NCBI GenBank assembly: GCA_036388295.1
Contig: DASVSC010000149.1
Coordinates: 1 to 20,296 of the forward strand
Direction: 5' to 3'
From: RYN-431 sp036388295
GTDB lineage: Bacteria; Planctomycetota; Phycisphaerae; Tepidisphaerales; Tepidisphaeraceae
Length of the DNA: 20,296 nt
Shown here piece by piece: positions 1-7,226 of this stretch (positions within the stretch are counted from its first letter, which is position 1; each line of letters begins with the position of its first letter). Under the pieces are notes generated by a model. The model did not search any database. It was not told the DNA's origin and saw only the letters and a program-made list of their open reading frames with translations. A program made the translations under genes and the position numbers.

Positions 1-660
1 CCCGCCGGCTGCCGCAGTTTCCCAGGCGGTCTTGGCGAACGCTTTGACGTAGCCGGTGCCCGTGCCGCCGGCCGCGGTGTCGAAGCCGTTGCCGGTGTAG
101 AGGTTGCCATTCGCATCGAAGGTTATGCCCGCCGACGCCCCGCCGACGTTGTTGACGACGGTGGTGACACTGCTCGTAGCGGTGTTCAGCACCTGCACGC
201 CGTTGTTGTTCGAGACGGCCAAGCGGCTGTTGTCGATCCACGTGCCGTCGGTGTCGTTGATGGCGTAGTTCGTGGCCGTCGCGGGCGAGGCGGTGTTGAA
301 GACGGTGATGCTGCCGCCGAAGTTGCTGCCGACGGCGGCGCGGGTGCCGTCGGGCGAAATGCTGAGAAACGACGGGCCGAAGGTCGGCGCGAAGTTCGGA
401 ATATTGCCCAGCGACGCGAACGTGCCGCTGCCGACGGCGGTTTCGCGGAGCACCTGCGTTTCGTTGACCGCCAGCAGCCGGCCGTCGGCCAGGGCGTCGA
501 TCAGGACGGTGCCGCTGGGCGACGTCGAGGTCGGCAAGCTGAACGTCCGCGTGAGCGTGTAATCCGCCGGCGTGGCCGCCCGGGCTGACGCCGCGAAAGT
601 AAAAAATGTGGCGGCCAGCGCGGCTGACGCGACGAGGGGAGAAGACAGACGGCGACCCAT
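1..660 (-). CDS. Secreted beta-propeller-like protein, N-terminal part
   Basis: The reading frame is open from an ATG at 660-658 to the window edge, giving 220 codons with the C-terminus missing. A good ribosome-binding site (AAAAGGAG, plus-strand 668-675) lies 7 bases before the ATG. Residues 1-28 form a signal peptide: MGRR, a hydrophobic core (LVASAALAATFFTFAASA), then a likely cleavage at ARA|AT. The mature part has blade-like repeats such as ISPDGTRAAVGS (from residue 101), ITVFNTAS and ITFDANGNLYTGNG, which are typical of WD40/YncE/NHL-type beta-propellers. It is rich in Thr, Ser, Asn and Gly, as extracellular proteins are. The leader contains a cobalamin riboswitch, so expression is probably repressed when B12 is plentiful. 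A B12-scavenging role, like the surface beta-propeller BtuG of Bacteroides, is an inference. A C-terminal PEP-CTERM or other anchor cannot be judged because it lies outside the window. Confidence 0.8.
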   Translation of the reverse strand, partial: MGRRLSSPLVASAALAATFFTFAASARAATPADYTLTRTFSLPTSTSPSGTVLIDALADGRLLAVNETQVLRETAVGSGTFASLGNIPNFAPTFGPSFLSISPDGTRAAVGSNFGGSITVFNTASPATATNYAINDTDGTWIDNSRLAVSNNNGVQVLNTATSSVTTVVNNVGGASAGITFDANGNLYTGNGFDTAAGGTGTGYVKAFAKTAWETAAAGG

Positions 661-903
661 GAAGTCGCTCCTTTTCCGCGGGAAGATGCCCGCCCGGCCG
701 ATTCGCGCGGCCGCCGAAAGACCTGTCGGCCCTGCGAGACGAAAAGAAGCGGAAGGGATCGGCCGGCGACGACGGGCGACACATCGGCCGCGGGCGAAAA
801 GCCTGCGGCGAACGGACGACCGACGTGTCCCGAGCCAGAACCCGGCCGCGTCCCGAATCGCGGGGACGAACCGAACGGACGACCGCACAATGCGGCCGTC
901 TCC
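661..903 (-). promoter_or_regulatory. Leader between riboswitch and beta-propeller gene (expression platform)
   Basis: These 243 bases are the 5' untranslated region downstream of the cobalamin aptamer. They are GC-rich, with several short self-complementary stretches. A minus-strand frame is open through much of it, but it begins at the riboswitch edge and has no protein-like composition. I see no convincing T-tract terminator. Apart from the Shine-Dalgarno sequence I can name no specific element. Confidence 0.5.
668..675 (-). promoter_or_regulatory. Ribosome-binding site of the beta-propeller gene
   Basis: Read on the minus strand this is AAAAGGAG, 7 bases upstream of the ATG at 660. It is a near-consensus Shine-Dalgarno sequence and fixes the start codon, because the signal peptide begins exactly there. 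Confidence 0.75.
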
Positions 904-1117
904 ACCCGTAAGCCGGTCTTCTGGCTCAGGACCCGCCCGGCCGCCTTCCCAACTGCAGGATTGCTCCTGACGAGTCAGTGGCTTCATGGCCGGACGAAAT
1001 CGTCCTTCACAGCGGCGCGTCCGCGTCGGAATGGGGAGCAACCTTACGATCGCTCCCGTCACCGACTTCCCTACGGTCCGGAAGAGTCCGGACCGGGCTT
1101 GGTTGCCGCTTACGGGT
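904..1117 (-). ncRNA. Cobalamin (adenosylcobalamin-type) riboswitch
   Basis: Read 5' to 3' on the minus strand, the conserved parts of the cobalamin aptamer occur in order. P1 is a perfect 10-bp helix between 1117-1108 (ACCCGTAAGC) and 913-904 (GCTTACGGGT). A 7-bp hairpin GGTCCGG/CCGGACC spans 1094-1075. It is followed by AGGGAAGTCGGTGACGGGAG (1073-1054), GCCGCTGTGAAGG (about 1015-1003), GCCATGAAGCCACTGA (990-975), TTGGGAAGGCGGCC (about 953-940) and GAGCCAGAAGACCGGC (927-912). The last blocks match the AGGGAA..GGTGA, CTGTGA, GCCACTG, GGGAAGGC and GAGCCAGAAGACC blocks of RF00174. It lies 244 bases before the signal-peptide gene on the same strand. No clear terminator with a T-tract lies between them, so control through translation or a longer structure is possible. 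Confidence 0.92.
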
Positions 1118-1231
1118 CGGCGACACGATACCGCACGATCCGCGGATGGCAAGAATAGGAAAGCGTGTGGCGACAGCGCCCGTTCTGAACTCGCCGCCCC
1201 GGCTGTCAGCCGGTACGATCGCACCGCGCCC

Positions 1232-3544
1232 ATGACACAGCCGACGATTGACTCCTCCGGTCCTGATTCCCCCCGGCCGCCCGCGTTGCGCGACTTGACC
1301 GTCGGTTCGGCCGGCACGCTGCTGCTGCTGGTGTTGGTCTTCGTCTGCTACGCCGCCAGCACGCAGGGCGGGTACGTCTGGGAAGACGACACGTTCGTCG
1401 CCGGAAATGGGGTCCTTGTTTCGTTCGCGGGCTTGAGCCGCATCTGGACCGAACTGGGGGCGACGCCGCAGTATTACCCGCTGACGTTCACGTCATTCTG
1501 GCTCGAGGCGCAGCTGTTCGGCCCGAAGCCGCAGGTGTCGCACATCGTTAACGTCGCCCTGCACGCGGGCAGTGCGTTGCTGCTCTGGAAAATCCTGCGC
1601 CGCCTGAGCGTCCCGGGTGCCTGGGCGGCGGCCGTGGTGTTCGCGGTGCACCCGATTCAAGTCGAATCGGTGGCGTGGATCACTGAGCGCAAAAACACGC
1701 TGTCGATGATCCTGGCCCTATCGGCGGCCTGGATTTACTTGAATTACGCCCGCCTCGGCTCGGATGAAGCCGCCCGCCCCGCCGGTGAGGGCCTGCGCGT
1801 GCCGCTGCCGGACGAACCCGCACGGCTGTACCGATTGTTCCTGGCGCTGTTCGTGCTGGCGCTGCTGGCCAAGACGATGGTCGCGGTGCTGCCGCTGATG
1901 CTGCTGGTCGTCGTCTGGTGGCAGCGGGGGCGGATCATCAAAGCGGACCTGCTGCCCCTGCTGCCCGCGTTCGCGATCGGCCTGATTGCGGCGGCCGTCA
2001 CGACGTACATCGAGCACCACCCGTACCTCGTCGGCGCGACAGGCCCGCAATGGGAACTCAGCCTGCCCCAGCGCGTCATGCTGCTCGGCCAGACGTGTCT
2101 GTTCTACGCCTACAAAATCCTTTGGCCGTTCCCGGTCGGCGTCAGTTTCGCAAAGGGAACGGCCCTGTGGCCGATGTTCCCGATCAGCTTCAACTACGAA
2201 CGCTGGACGATCGACCCGGCCGGCCCGCTGCAATGGCTGCCGCTGGTGCTCGTGGCGGCGACGACCGCCGCACTCTTCGCCCTTCGAAATCGCATCGGCC
2301 GCGGGCCGCTGGCGGGATGGCTGGTGTTCGTCGTCGGGGTGCTGCCGGCGAGCGGGCTGGTGTCGTTCCTGACGATGCGCTACAGCTGGGTGGCGGATCA
2401 TCTGGCGTATTTCGGCTCAGTAGGGCTGATCGTCGCCGTCGTCGCGGCCCTGGCCACGCTGGTGCGGCGATGGCCGCACTTCGCCGGCGGCCTGACGGGC
2501 GTAGCGGTGGTGGCCCTGTGCGCGGTGACGGTGTGGCACAGCCTGGCGTTCCGGACCTCCAAGCTGCTTTGGGAACACACGTGGAAGCAGAACCCGAAGT
2601 CGTGGCTGGCGGCGCTCAATTACGGCACCGTCGTGCTCGACCGGGCGAATCAGGGTTACCAGAGCGAGATGAAGGCCGGCAACGAACAACTGGCCGTCGA
2701 GACGCGTGACGAAAATCGCCGCGCCGCCGACTTGTGGTTTCAAGCCGGATTGCGGCTGAACCCGAACGCTTACGAAGGACACCTCTACAGCGGCGTTCTG
2801 GCGGCCCAGCGGGGCAAACCGGACGAGGCGCTGGCGCATTTCCGCCGGTCCGAAGCCGTCGCCGGGGAAATGGGCGTCGTCGGGTACCGCCGGCCGACGC
2901 TGCTGATCGCCGAAACGCTCGCCGCGCAGGGTCAGCCGGACGAGGCGCTGCGCGTGTTGACCGATTTGGAACGGGCCGTCGCCGACAACCCGATGCTGGG
3001 ACGCCGCAACGGTCATCTGTTCGCGCAGGCCCACACGCTGCACGGCGACGTGCTGCGCCGGTCGCTCAAGTCCCGCGTCGGCCCGGAGATGCCTGCGGCG
3101 GAGCGTGCGACGCTGGAGGAAGCGATGGGCCACTACACCGCCGCGACCGACGTCGCGCCGGACTTCGTCCCCGCGAAGGTCAAGCTGGCGGCCGTCCTGA
3201 TCGAGATCGCTTATCCGAAGGAAGCCCTGCAGCAGCTCAATGACGCCCTGCGTCTGGACCCGAACAACCTGGAAGCCAAGCTGCTGACGGCCATGGTCGC
3301 CCAGAAAGAGGGTTTGTTCGACGCGGCCGTCGTGCAGCTGCAGAACCTGCTGTCGATCCGCCCCGATTACCTGCCGGCCCACTTGGAACTGGCCAGAGCG
3401 CTGCAGATGATGGGCCGCACCGACGACGCCCTGACGGAACTGACGAACACGGCCCGGGATTTTCCGAACTCCCAGGAAGCCAAGCGGATGCTGGCGGATT
3501 TGCAGATCCGGACCGCCACGCAGCCGGCGACGCAGGGGCGTTAG
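1232..3544 (+). CDS. TMTC-like GT-C membrane protein with C-terminal TPR repeats
   Basis: This 770-residue protein has two halves. Residues 1 to about 450 are a polytopic membrane domain. The first helix is at about 25-44, followed by an acidic loop (GGYVWEDDTFV, Asp52-Asp53) placed where GT-C glycosyltransferases carry their catalytic Asp. The motif HPIQVESVAWITERKN at about 140-155 is characteristic of bacterial TMTC/O-mannosyltransferase-like proteins. Residues from about 500 to 760 form roughly six TPR units, for example PDEALAHFRR, PKEALQQLNDALRLDPNN and FDAAVVQLQNLL. I chose the ATG at 1232. The frame is open further upstream, but that extension runs antisense through the riboswitch and lacks protein character. 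The gene probably acts at the envelope, in glycosylation of proteins or polymers. Substrate and link to the downstream glycan locus are unknown. There is no clear Shine-Dalgarno sequence. Confidence 0.85.
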   Translation: MTQPTIDSSGPDSPRPPALRDLTVGSAGTLLLLVLVFVCYAASTQGGYVWEDDTFVAGNGVLVSFAGLSRIWTELGATPQYYPLTFTSFWLEAQLFGPKPQVSHIVNVALHAGSALLLWKILRRLSVPGAWAAAVVFAVHPIQVESVAWITERKNTLSMILALSAAWIYLNYARLGSDEAARPAGEGLRVPLPDEPARLYRLFLALFVLALLAKTMVAVLPLMLLVVVWWQRGRIIKADLLPLLPAFAIGLIAAAVTTYIEHHPYLVGATGPQWELSLPQRVMLLGQTCLFYAYKILWPFPVGVSFAKGTALWPMFPISFNYERWTIDPAGPLQWLPLVLVAATTAALFALRNRIGRGPLAGWLVFVVGVLPASGLVSFLTMRYSWVADHLAYFGSVGLIVAVVAALATLVRRWPHFAGGLTGVAVVALCAVTVWHSLAFRTSKLLWEHTWKQNPKSWLAALNYGTVVLDRANQGYQSEMKAGNEQLAVETRDENRRAADLWFQAGLRLNPNAYEGHLYSGVLAAQRGKPDEALAHFRRSEAVAGEMGVVGYRRPTLLIAETLAAQGQPDEALRVLTDLERAVADNPMLGRRNGHLFAQAHTLHGDVLRRSLKSRVGPEMPAAERATLEEAMGHYTAATDVAPDFVPAKVKLAAVLIEIAYPKEALQQLNDALRLDPNNLEAKLLTAMVAQKEGLFDAAVVQLQNLLSIRPDYLPAHLELARALQMMGRTDDALTELTNTARDFPNSQEAKRMLADLQIRTATQPATQGR

Positions 3545-3571
3545 GGTGTGTCTCGTACCTCAAGTTGCGAC

Positions 3572-3597
3572 CGGCATGTCCCGCTTCAGCGGGCATG
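3572..3597. repeat. REP-like palindrome, copy 1
   Basis: This 26-base element has the core CCCGCTTCAGCGGG, a palindrome with 5-bp CCCGC/GCGGG arms around TTCA, with CGGCATGT and CATG flanks. Its reverse complement matches copy 2 (3622-3647) at 25 of 26 positions. The 15-base core also recurs at 19812-19826 inside a coding region. Confidence 0.8.
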
Positions 3598-3621
3598 TGC
3601 ATGCGATTCTGGAACCGCAGA

Positions 3622-3647
3622 CATGCCCGCTGAAGCGGGCCATGCCG
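3622..3647. repeat. REP-like palindrome, copy 2 (inverted)
   Basis: This is an inverted copy of the element at 3572-3597 with one mismatch. The 24-base spacer between them would be the loop of a 26-bp hairpin. The paired inverted arrangement is that of a REPIN/BIME unit. It lies just past the stop codon of the TPR gene and lacks a T-tract, so it could protect or attenuate the transcript but is not a classical terminator. Confidence 0.8.
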
Positions 3648-3777
3648 AATGTTTGGGGCGCGAGATCGGTTCTAAACTGGGTCCGAAACGGGGTTTGGCT
3701 GGCGTTTTGGCGATTCTTTGCCGCAGTCCGGGCCCATTCCTTAACCCCACCCCCGGGCGTAACCGATAACGCAAGTA

Positions 3778-3817
3778 AGCCCGCTTGCCCGGCGGCGTCG
3801 TTTGGACGCAGCGGGCT
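3778..3817. repeat. Hairpin in the leader of the exporter operon
   Basis: An 8-bp stem (AGCCCGCT at 3778-3785 with AGCGGGCT at 3810-3817) encloses a second small stem (GCGTC/GACGC around GTTTG). No T-tract follows. It lies 37 bases before the permease start and may be a leader structure or a decayed palindrome. Confidence 0.45.
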
Positions 3818-3854
3818 CTAGGCGGGTTGTGCCGTTTGTGCCGCCGGGATATTT

Positions 3855-4784
3855 ATGTCGCAAGCCACAATGAGCTTATCCGTAACACCGCCCGCCGCTT
3901 CCACGCCGGCGGCCACCGAACCGGCTTATGTCGAAACCGTGATCCGCCCCAAAAAAGGGTGGATCGGCGTCGACTGGGCGGAACTGTGGTCGCACCGCGA
4001 ACTCCTCGTGTTCCTCACCTGGCGTGACGTCAAGGTCAAATACAAGCAGGCCATCTTCGGCAGCGCGTGGGCGATCGTCGTCCCGCTGGCCAGCGTGCTG
4101 ATCTATTCGCTCGTCGGCATCGCCGCCGGTTTCGCCAACCGCACCGTAGCGGGCGTCCCCTACCCGGTTTACATCTACTCAGCCCTGCTCCCGTGGCTGT
4201 TCCTGCAGATGGCCATCAACGGCGGCGGCATGTCGCTGGTGAACAACCAGGCCCTGCTGTCCAAAATTTACCTGCCCCGCCTGTTCATCCCGACGAGCAT
4301 GATCGGCTCGGCCATGGTCGACATGTTCATGTCGTCGTTGGTGTTCGGCGGCATGCTGGCGTTCTTCTACCTCAAGAGCGGTTTCACGCCGAGCCATAAC
4401 ATTGTTTTCGTGCCGTTCCTGGTCATTCTGCTCACGGTCTCGGCCTTGGGCACGTCGTACCTGCTGTCGGCCCTGACGGTGATGTTCCGCGACTTGCGCT
4501 TCATCATCCCGTTCATCACGCAGCTGGGCATCTGGCTGACGGCCGTCGTGTACCCGCAGACGATCTTCATCTTCCCGACCAGCGGCGGCGGCCACTACGA
4601 CGCCCGGCCCTGGCTGGCGCTCAACCCGTACGCCGGCATCGTGCAGGCGTTCCGCTGGGCGGTCGTCGGCGAGCCACTGCAGGTCATGCAGCTGTGCAGC
4701 TCGATCGTCTGGGCCATCGTCCTGCTCGTCGGCGGCCTGTTCTACTTCAAACGCGTCGAACGCCGTTTCGCGGACATAGCATGA
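3855..4784 (+). CDS. wzm: ABC-2 type polysaccharide exporter permease (Wzm/TagG-like)
   Basis: This 309-residue membrane protein is the permease half of an ABC exporter for an undecaprenyl-linked polysaccharide. After a Pro/Ala/Thr-rich cytoplasmic tail (1-30) comes the family motif WRDVKVKYKQAIFGSAWAIV (56-75), matching the RDxKxRYKQ..LG..WA pattern of Wzm, KpsM and TagG proteins. About six membrane segments follow (about 70-95, 105-125, 145-172, 182-210, 215-235 and 280-297). The NPYAGIVQAFRWA motif (about 257-269) is also typical of the family. Length fits, although most relatives are near 260-280 residues; the difference is the N-terminal tail. A second ATG five codons later is a possible start, and neither has a clear Shine-Dalgarno sequence. 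The ATP-binding partner follows after 77 bases. The transported glycan cannot be read from the sequence. Confidence 0.92.
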   Translation: MSQATMSLSVTPPAASTPAATEPAYVETVIRPKKGWIGVDWAELWSHRELLVFLTWRDVKVKYKQAIFGSAWAIVVPLASVLIYSLVGIAAGFANRTVAGVPYPVYIYSALLPWLFLQMAINGGGMSLVNNQALLSKIYLPRLFIPTSMIGSAMVDMFMSSLVFGGMLAFFYLKSGFTPSHNIVFVPFLVILLTVSALGTSYLLSALTVMFRDLRFIIPFITQLGIWLTAVVYPQTIFIFPTSGGGHYDARPWLALNPYAGIVQAFRWAVVGEPLQVMQLCSSIVWAIVLLVGGLFYFKRVERRFADIA

Positions 4785-4787
4785 GTA

Positions 4788-4836
4788 GGCCTTAGGCGAA
4801 GAACGAATCTGCTGTCCCGAGTTTTGTACTAAGGCC
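4788..4836. repeat. Inverted repeat between wzm and wzt
   Basis: GGCCTTAG (4788-4795) and CTAAGGCC (4829-4836) are perfectly complementary, with a 33-base loop. AAGGCCC also recurs as direct repeats up to the wzt start. The repeats lie within the 77-base spacer of two genes that must be made together, so they probably do not stop transcription. Confidence 0.5.
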
Positions 4837-4861
4837 CAGTCCCGAAGGCCCAAGGCCCCCT

Positions 4862-6115
4862 ATGTCGAAAGCCGCCATCACCGTCGAGAACATCTGCAAG
4901 GCCTACCGCATCGGGCTGGAGAAGCCGGATTCGTTCAAGAGCATTGCCACCGATTTCATTCGGAACCCGCTGCAACGGCTGCGCAAGTTCAACGAAGACT
5001 ACAGCGGCGACGCCGAAGACATCTTCTGGGCCCTCAAGGACGTGTCGTTCGACGTCGAGCGCGGCGAAGTGCTCGGCCTGATCGGCCGGAACGGCGCGGG
5101 CAAGTCGACGCTGCTGAAAGTCCTCAGCCGCATCGTCGAACCGACCAGCGGCCGGGCCGTGATGCGTGGCCGCGTCAGCAGCCTGCTGGAAGTCGGCACC
5201 GGCTTCCACCCGGAACTGACCGGCCGAGAAAACGTCTACCTGAACGGCGCGATCCTGGGCATGCGGCGCGAAGAAATTAAGCGGAAGTTCGACCAGATCG
5301 TCGAGTTCTCCGAAGTCGGCAAGTTCCTCGACACCCAGGTCAAACGCTACAGCAGCGGCATGTATGTGCGCCTCGCGTTCAGCGTGGCGGCCCACCTGGA
5401 CCCTGAAATCATGATCGTCGACGAAGTGCTGGCCGTGGGCGACCAGGCGTTCCAGCAGAAGTGCCTCGGCAAGATGAACGACGTGGTCCGCCAGGGACGC
5501 ACCGTGGTGTTCGTCAGCCACTCGATGGACGCCGTCGCCAGCCTGTGCACCACCGTCGTCCATATGAAAAAGGGCCGCCCCAGCGCGAAGCTGACTATGG
5601 AAGAAGGCGTCCGCAGCTACCTCGACGAGGCCAGCGCCGGCGACAACCTGCCGCTGAGCCAGAAGCCCCGCGCCCACAGCATCGGCCACGCCCCGATTTT
5701 TCATGACCTGGCCATCCGCACCGAAGCCGGCCCCTCCATCACCGTTCCCGTCGGCAATACCGTTTCTTTCGACGTGACGATGAAGGACTTCGATGACTTG
5801 GCCGGCAACCTGACCCTCGGCATTGGCCTGAGCAACGGCCGCGGCCAGCGTGTGGCGCTGTTCCACACCGAATACCACCAGAACAAGACCTTCCGTGGCG
5901 CGAAAGAGATGACCATCAGCTGCGACGTGCCGAACCTGCCGCTCACGCCCGGCAGCTATTCGATCGACTTGGTGCTGGCCGACGGTTATCAGATGATCGA
6001 ACGCGTCGAACGCGCCGCGGCCATCGAGGTCATCTTCAACGACGTGCTCGGCACCGGCAAATTGCCCAACAGCAAGCAGAGCCAACTCGTGATTCCGTGT
6101 GCGTGGAGTAACTAA
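4862..6115 (+). CDS. wzt: Polysaccharide ABC exporter ATPase with C-terminal carbohydrate-binding domain (Wzt-like)
   Basis: This 417-residue protein powers glycan export with the upstream permease. The nucleotide-binding domain (about 6-250) is complete: Walker A GRNGAGKST (75-83), signature YSSGM (163-167), Walker B IMIVDE (183-188) and H-loop His220 (FVSH). The segment EVGTGFHPELTGRENVYLNG is typical of the Wzt/TagH branch. Residues from about 265 to 415 form a beta-rich extension (SFDVTMKDF, GIGLSNGRGQRVALFHTEY, PLTPGSYSIDLVLADG) matching the Wzt_C fold. In O8/O9a-type systems that fold binds the modified non-reducing end of the finished chain. Its presence predicts export of a capped glycan, but no capping methyltransferase or kinase is seen in this window. 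The ATG at 4862 has no obvious Shine-Dalgarno sequence. Confidence 0.95.
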   Translation: MSKAAITVENICKAYRIGLEKPDSFKSIATDFIRNPLQRLRKFNEDYSGDAEDIFWALKDVSFDVERGEVLGLIGRNGAGKSTLLKVLSRIVEPTSGRAVMRGRVSSLLEVGTGFHPELTGRENVYLNGAILGMRREEIKRKFDQIVEFSEVGKFLDTQVKRYSSGMYVRLAFSVAAHLDPEIMIVDEVLAVGDQAFQQKCLGKMNDVVRQGRTVVFVSHSMDAVASLCTTVVHMKKGRPSAKLTMEEGVRSYLDEASAGDNLPLSQKPRAHSIGHAPIFHDLAIRTEAGPSITVPVGNTVSFDVTMKDFDDLAGNLTLGIGLSNGRGQRVALFHTEYHQNKTFRGAKEMTISCDVPNLPLTPGSYSIDLVLADGYQMIERVERAAAIEVIFNDVLGTGKLPNSKQSQLVIPCAWSN

Positions 6116-6116
6116 G

Positions 6117-6203
6117 AGCAAGCGGCGGGCAGCCGGCGGCAGGCAGCACAAGGCAAACGCCTTTCTGTCTTAGCCGCCCGCTGCCGGCTGCCTGCCGCCT
6201 GCT
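6117..6203. repeat. Long imperfect inverted repeat filling the wzt-GT2 gap
   Basis: The arms 6117-6147 and 6173-6203 (31 bases each) match at 26 of 31 positions as inverted repeats, with a 25-base loop. All five differences are A/G transitions, so on the plus-strand RNA two pairs become G-U and three become A-C. The element starts one base after the wzt stop codon and ends directly against the ATG of the next gene, leaving no Shine-Dalgarno sequence outside the stem. Confidence 0.8.
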
Positions 6204-7226
6204 ATGCCTTCCGTATCCATCGTCATCCCCACCAAGAACCGCGGCGGGCTGCTGATGCAGACCCTCGCCAGCGTGCGGGCGCAGACCTACGGGGACTGGG
6301 AAGCGATCGTCGTTGACGACCATTCGACCGACGACACACTCGTGCGATTGCAGCAGGCGGTGTTGGACGACGAGCGGATTCGGTACCTGACCATTCCGAA
6401 GCCGCGGCACGGGGCTCAAGCCGCGCGCAATCTCGGCCTGGAAGACGCGACCGGACAGTACGTGATGCTGCTCGACAGCGACGACCTGCTGGCCCCCCAC
6501 TGCCTGCAACAACGCGTCACCGTGATGGAAGCGGACGCGTCACTGGACTTCGCCGTCTTCCCGTGCGAGTGCTTTTGCCACGAGCCCGGCGACACCAAGT
6601 TCCTCTGGAACGTGCCGACAGCCGAAGCGGATTTGCTGCGCTTTTACAAGGGCGACGTTCCCTGGCAGACGACGTCGCCGCTCTGGCGGCGCGAGGCCAT
6701 GGCGCGGTTGCTGCCGTGGCCGGAGGACGTGCCGATCGCGCAGGACTGGGAGTTCCACATCCGCGCCCTGCTCAGTGGCATGAAGTACAAGATCACCGGC
6801 CGGATCGACCATTACTGGCGGCAGGCGGAAAGCGAACGCGACTCGATCGGCAAGAACACGCTGCGCCCCGAAATGCTCTCCGCCCGCGTGAAGGTGAACG
6901 AACGCGTCCTCAAAGCCGTGCAGGCCGCGGGTCATTTGAACCACGCCGCCAGGGACGCCTTCGCCGGCCTGTTTTTTCAGTCGGCCGAACGGCTCGGCAC
7001 GCGCGTCTCCTGGCGCGACGGCCTGGCGACGTGGGCCAAGGCGCATGCGCTAGGCGTGATCGACCGGAAGCAGTTCAAGCAAGGCCGCAACTACTTTTAT
7101 CTGTACCGCTTCAAGCATTTGCGTGGCCTGTACCGCCAACGGCTGGAACGGAAATGGCCCGCCGCGTTTTTCGCAAAGCGGTCATCGACGTATTTGAGAT
7201 CGCCTGTCCCCGCGGAGGCCGTATGA
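6204..7226 (+). CDS. GT2 family glycosyltransferase
   Basis: This 340-residue protein is an inverting GT-A glycosyltransferase that would add a sugar to a lipid-linked glycan in the cytoplasm. The N-terminus VSIVIPTKNRGGLL is the usual first strand of GT2. The nucleotide-binding VVDDHSTDD (Asp38-Asp39) and the metal-binding LLDSDD (91-94) are present, and the acidic segment AQDWEFHIR is a likely catalytic-base region. The C-terminal third is basic and aromatic (FYLYRFKHLRGLYRQRLERK). It differs from the tails of the other GT2 proteins nearby, so this enzyme is not one of the three-paralogue set. The start abuts an inverted repeat. The stop overlaps the next start as ATGA, indicating translational coupling. 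Donor and acceptor sugars cannot be inferred. Confidence 0.92.
   Translation: MPSVSIVIPTKNRGGLLMQTLASVRAQTYGDWEAIVVDDHSTDDTLVRLQQAVLDDERIRYLTIPKPRHGAQAARNLGLEDATGQYVMLLDSDDLLAPHCLQQRVTVMEADASLDFAVFPCECFCHEPGDTKFLWNVPTAEADLLRFYKGDVPWQTTSPLWRREAMARLLPWPEDVPIAQDWEFHIRALLSGMKYKITGRIDHYWRQAESERDSIGKNTLRPEMLSARVKVNERVLKAVQAAGHLNHAARDAFAGLFFQSAERLGTRVSWRDGLATWAKAHALGVIDRKQFKQGRNYFYLYRFKHLRGLYRQRLERKWPAAFFAKRSSTYLRSPVPAEAV

Larger units (their letters stand above)
3545..3854 (+). other. 310-bp intergenic region with palindromes
   Basis: This gap separates the TPR gene from the ABC exporter genes. It holds an inverted pair of REP-like palindromes (3572-3647) and a second hairpin (3778-3817). A plus-strand frame of about 90 codons crosses the region, but it runs through the palindromes and has no recognisable domain, so I do not call it a gene. 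The promoter of the exporter operon is probably here, but no convincing -35/-10 pair was found. Confidence 0.6.

Noticed and set aside
501..905. Minus-strand frame of 134 codons starting at the riboswitch edge
   Set aside because: It lies in the leader and overlaps the start of the signal-peptide gene in another frame. Its Arg/Pro/Ser-rich content is typical of chance frames in GC-rich DNA.
986..1231. Upstream extension of the TPR protein frame (82 extra codons)
   Set aside because: It runs antisense through the cobalamin riboswitch, has a Arg/Ser/Pro-rich non-protein-like composition and lacks conserved sequence. The ATG at 1232 directly precedes the expected N-terminus and first membrane helix.
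2417..3382. Long minus-strand frame (321 codons) opposite the TPR region
   Set aside because: It is the complement of a clear TPR-coding sequence. The Arg/Gln/His-rich translation is what GC-rich antisense frames give.
3572..3647. Hairpin considered as an intrinsic terminator
   Set aside because: No T-tract follows either arm, and the arms are separately palindromic and recur elsewhere, so a repeat family is the better explanation.
3546..3821. Plus-strand frame of 91 codons after the TPR gene
   Set aside because: It passes through both REP-like palindromes and the leader hairpin. No domain, ribosome-binding site or coding bias is visible.
4829..6151. 440-codon minus-strand frame opposite wzt
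   Set aside because: The plus strand codes for a full ABC ATPase with all motifs. The antisense frame is a shadow rich in His, Ala, Asp and Val.
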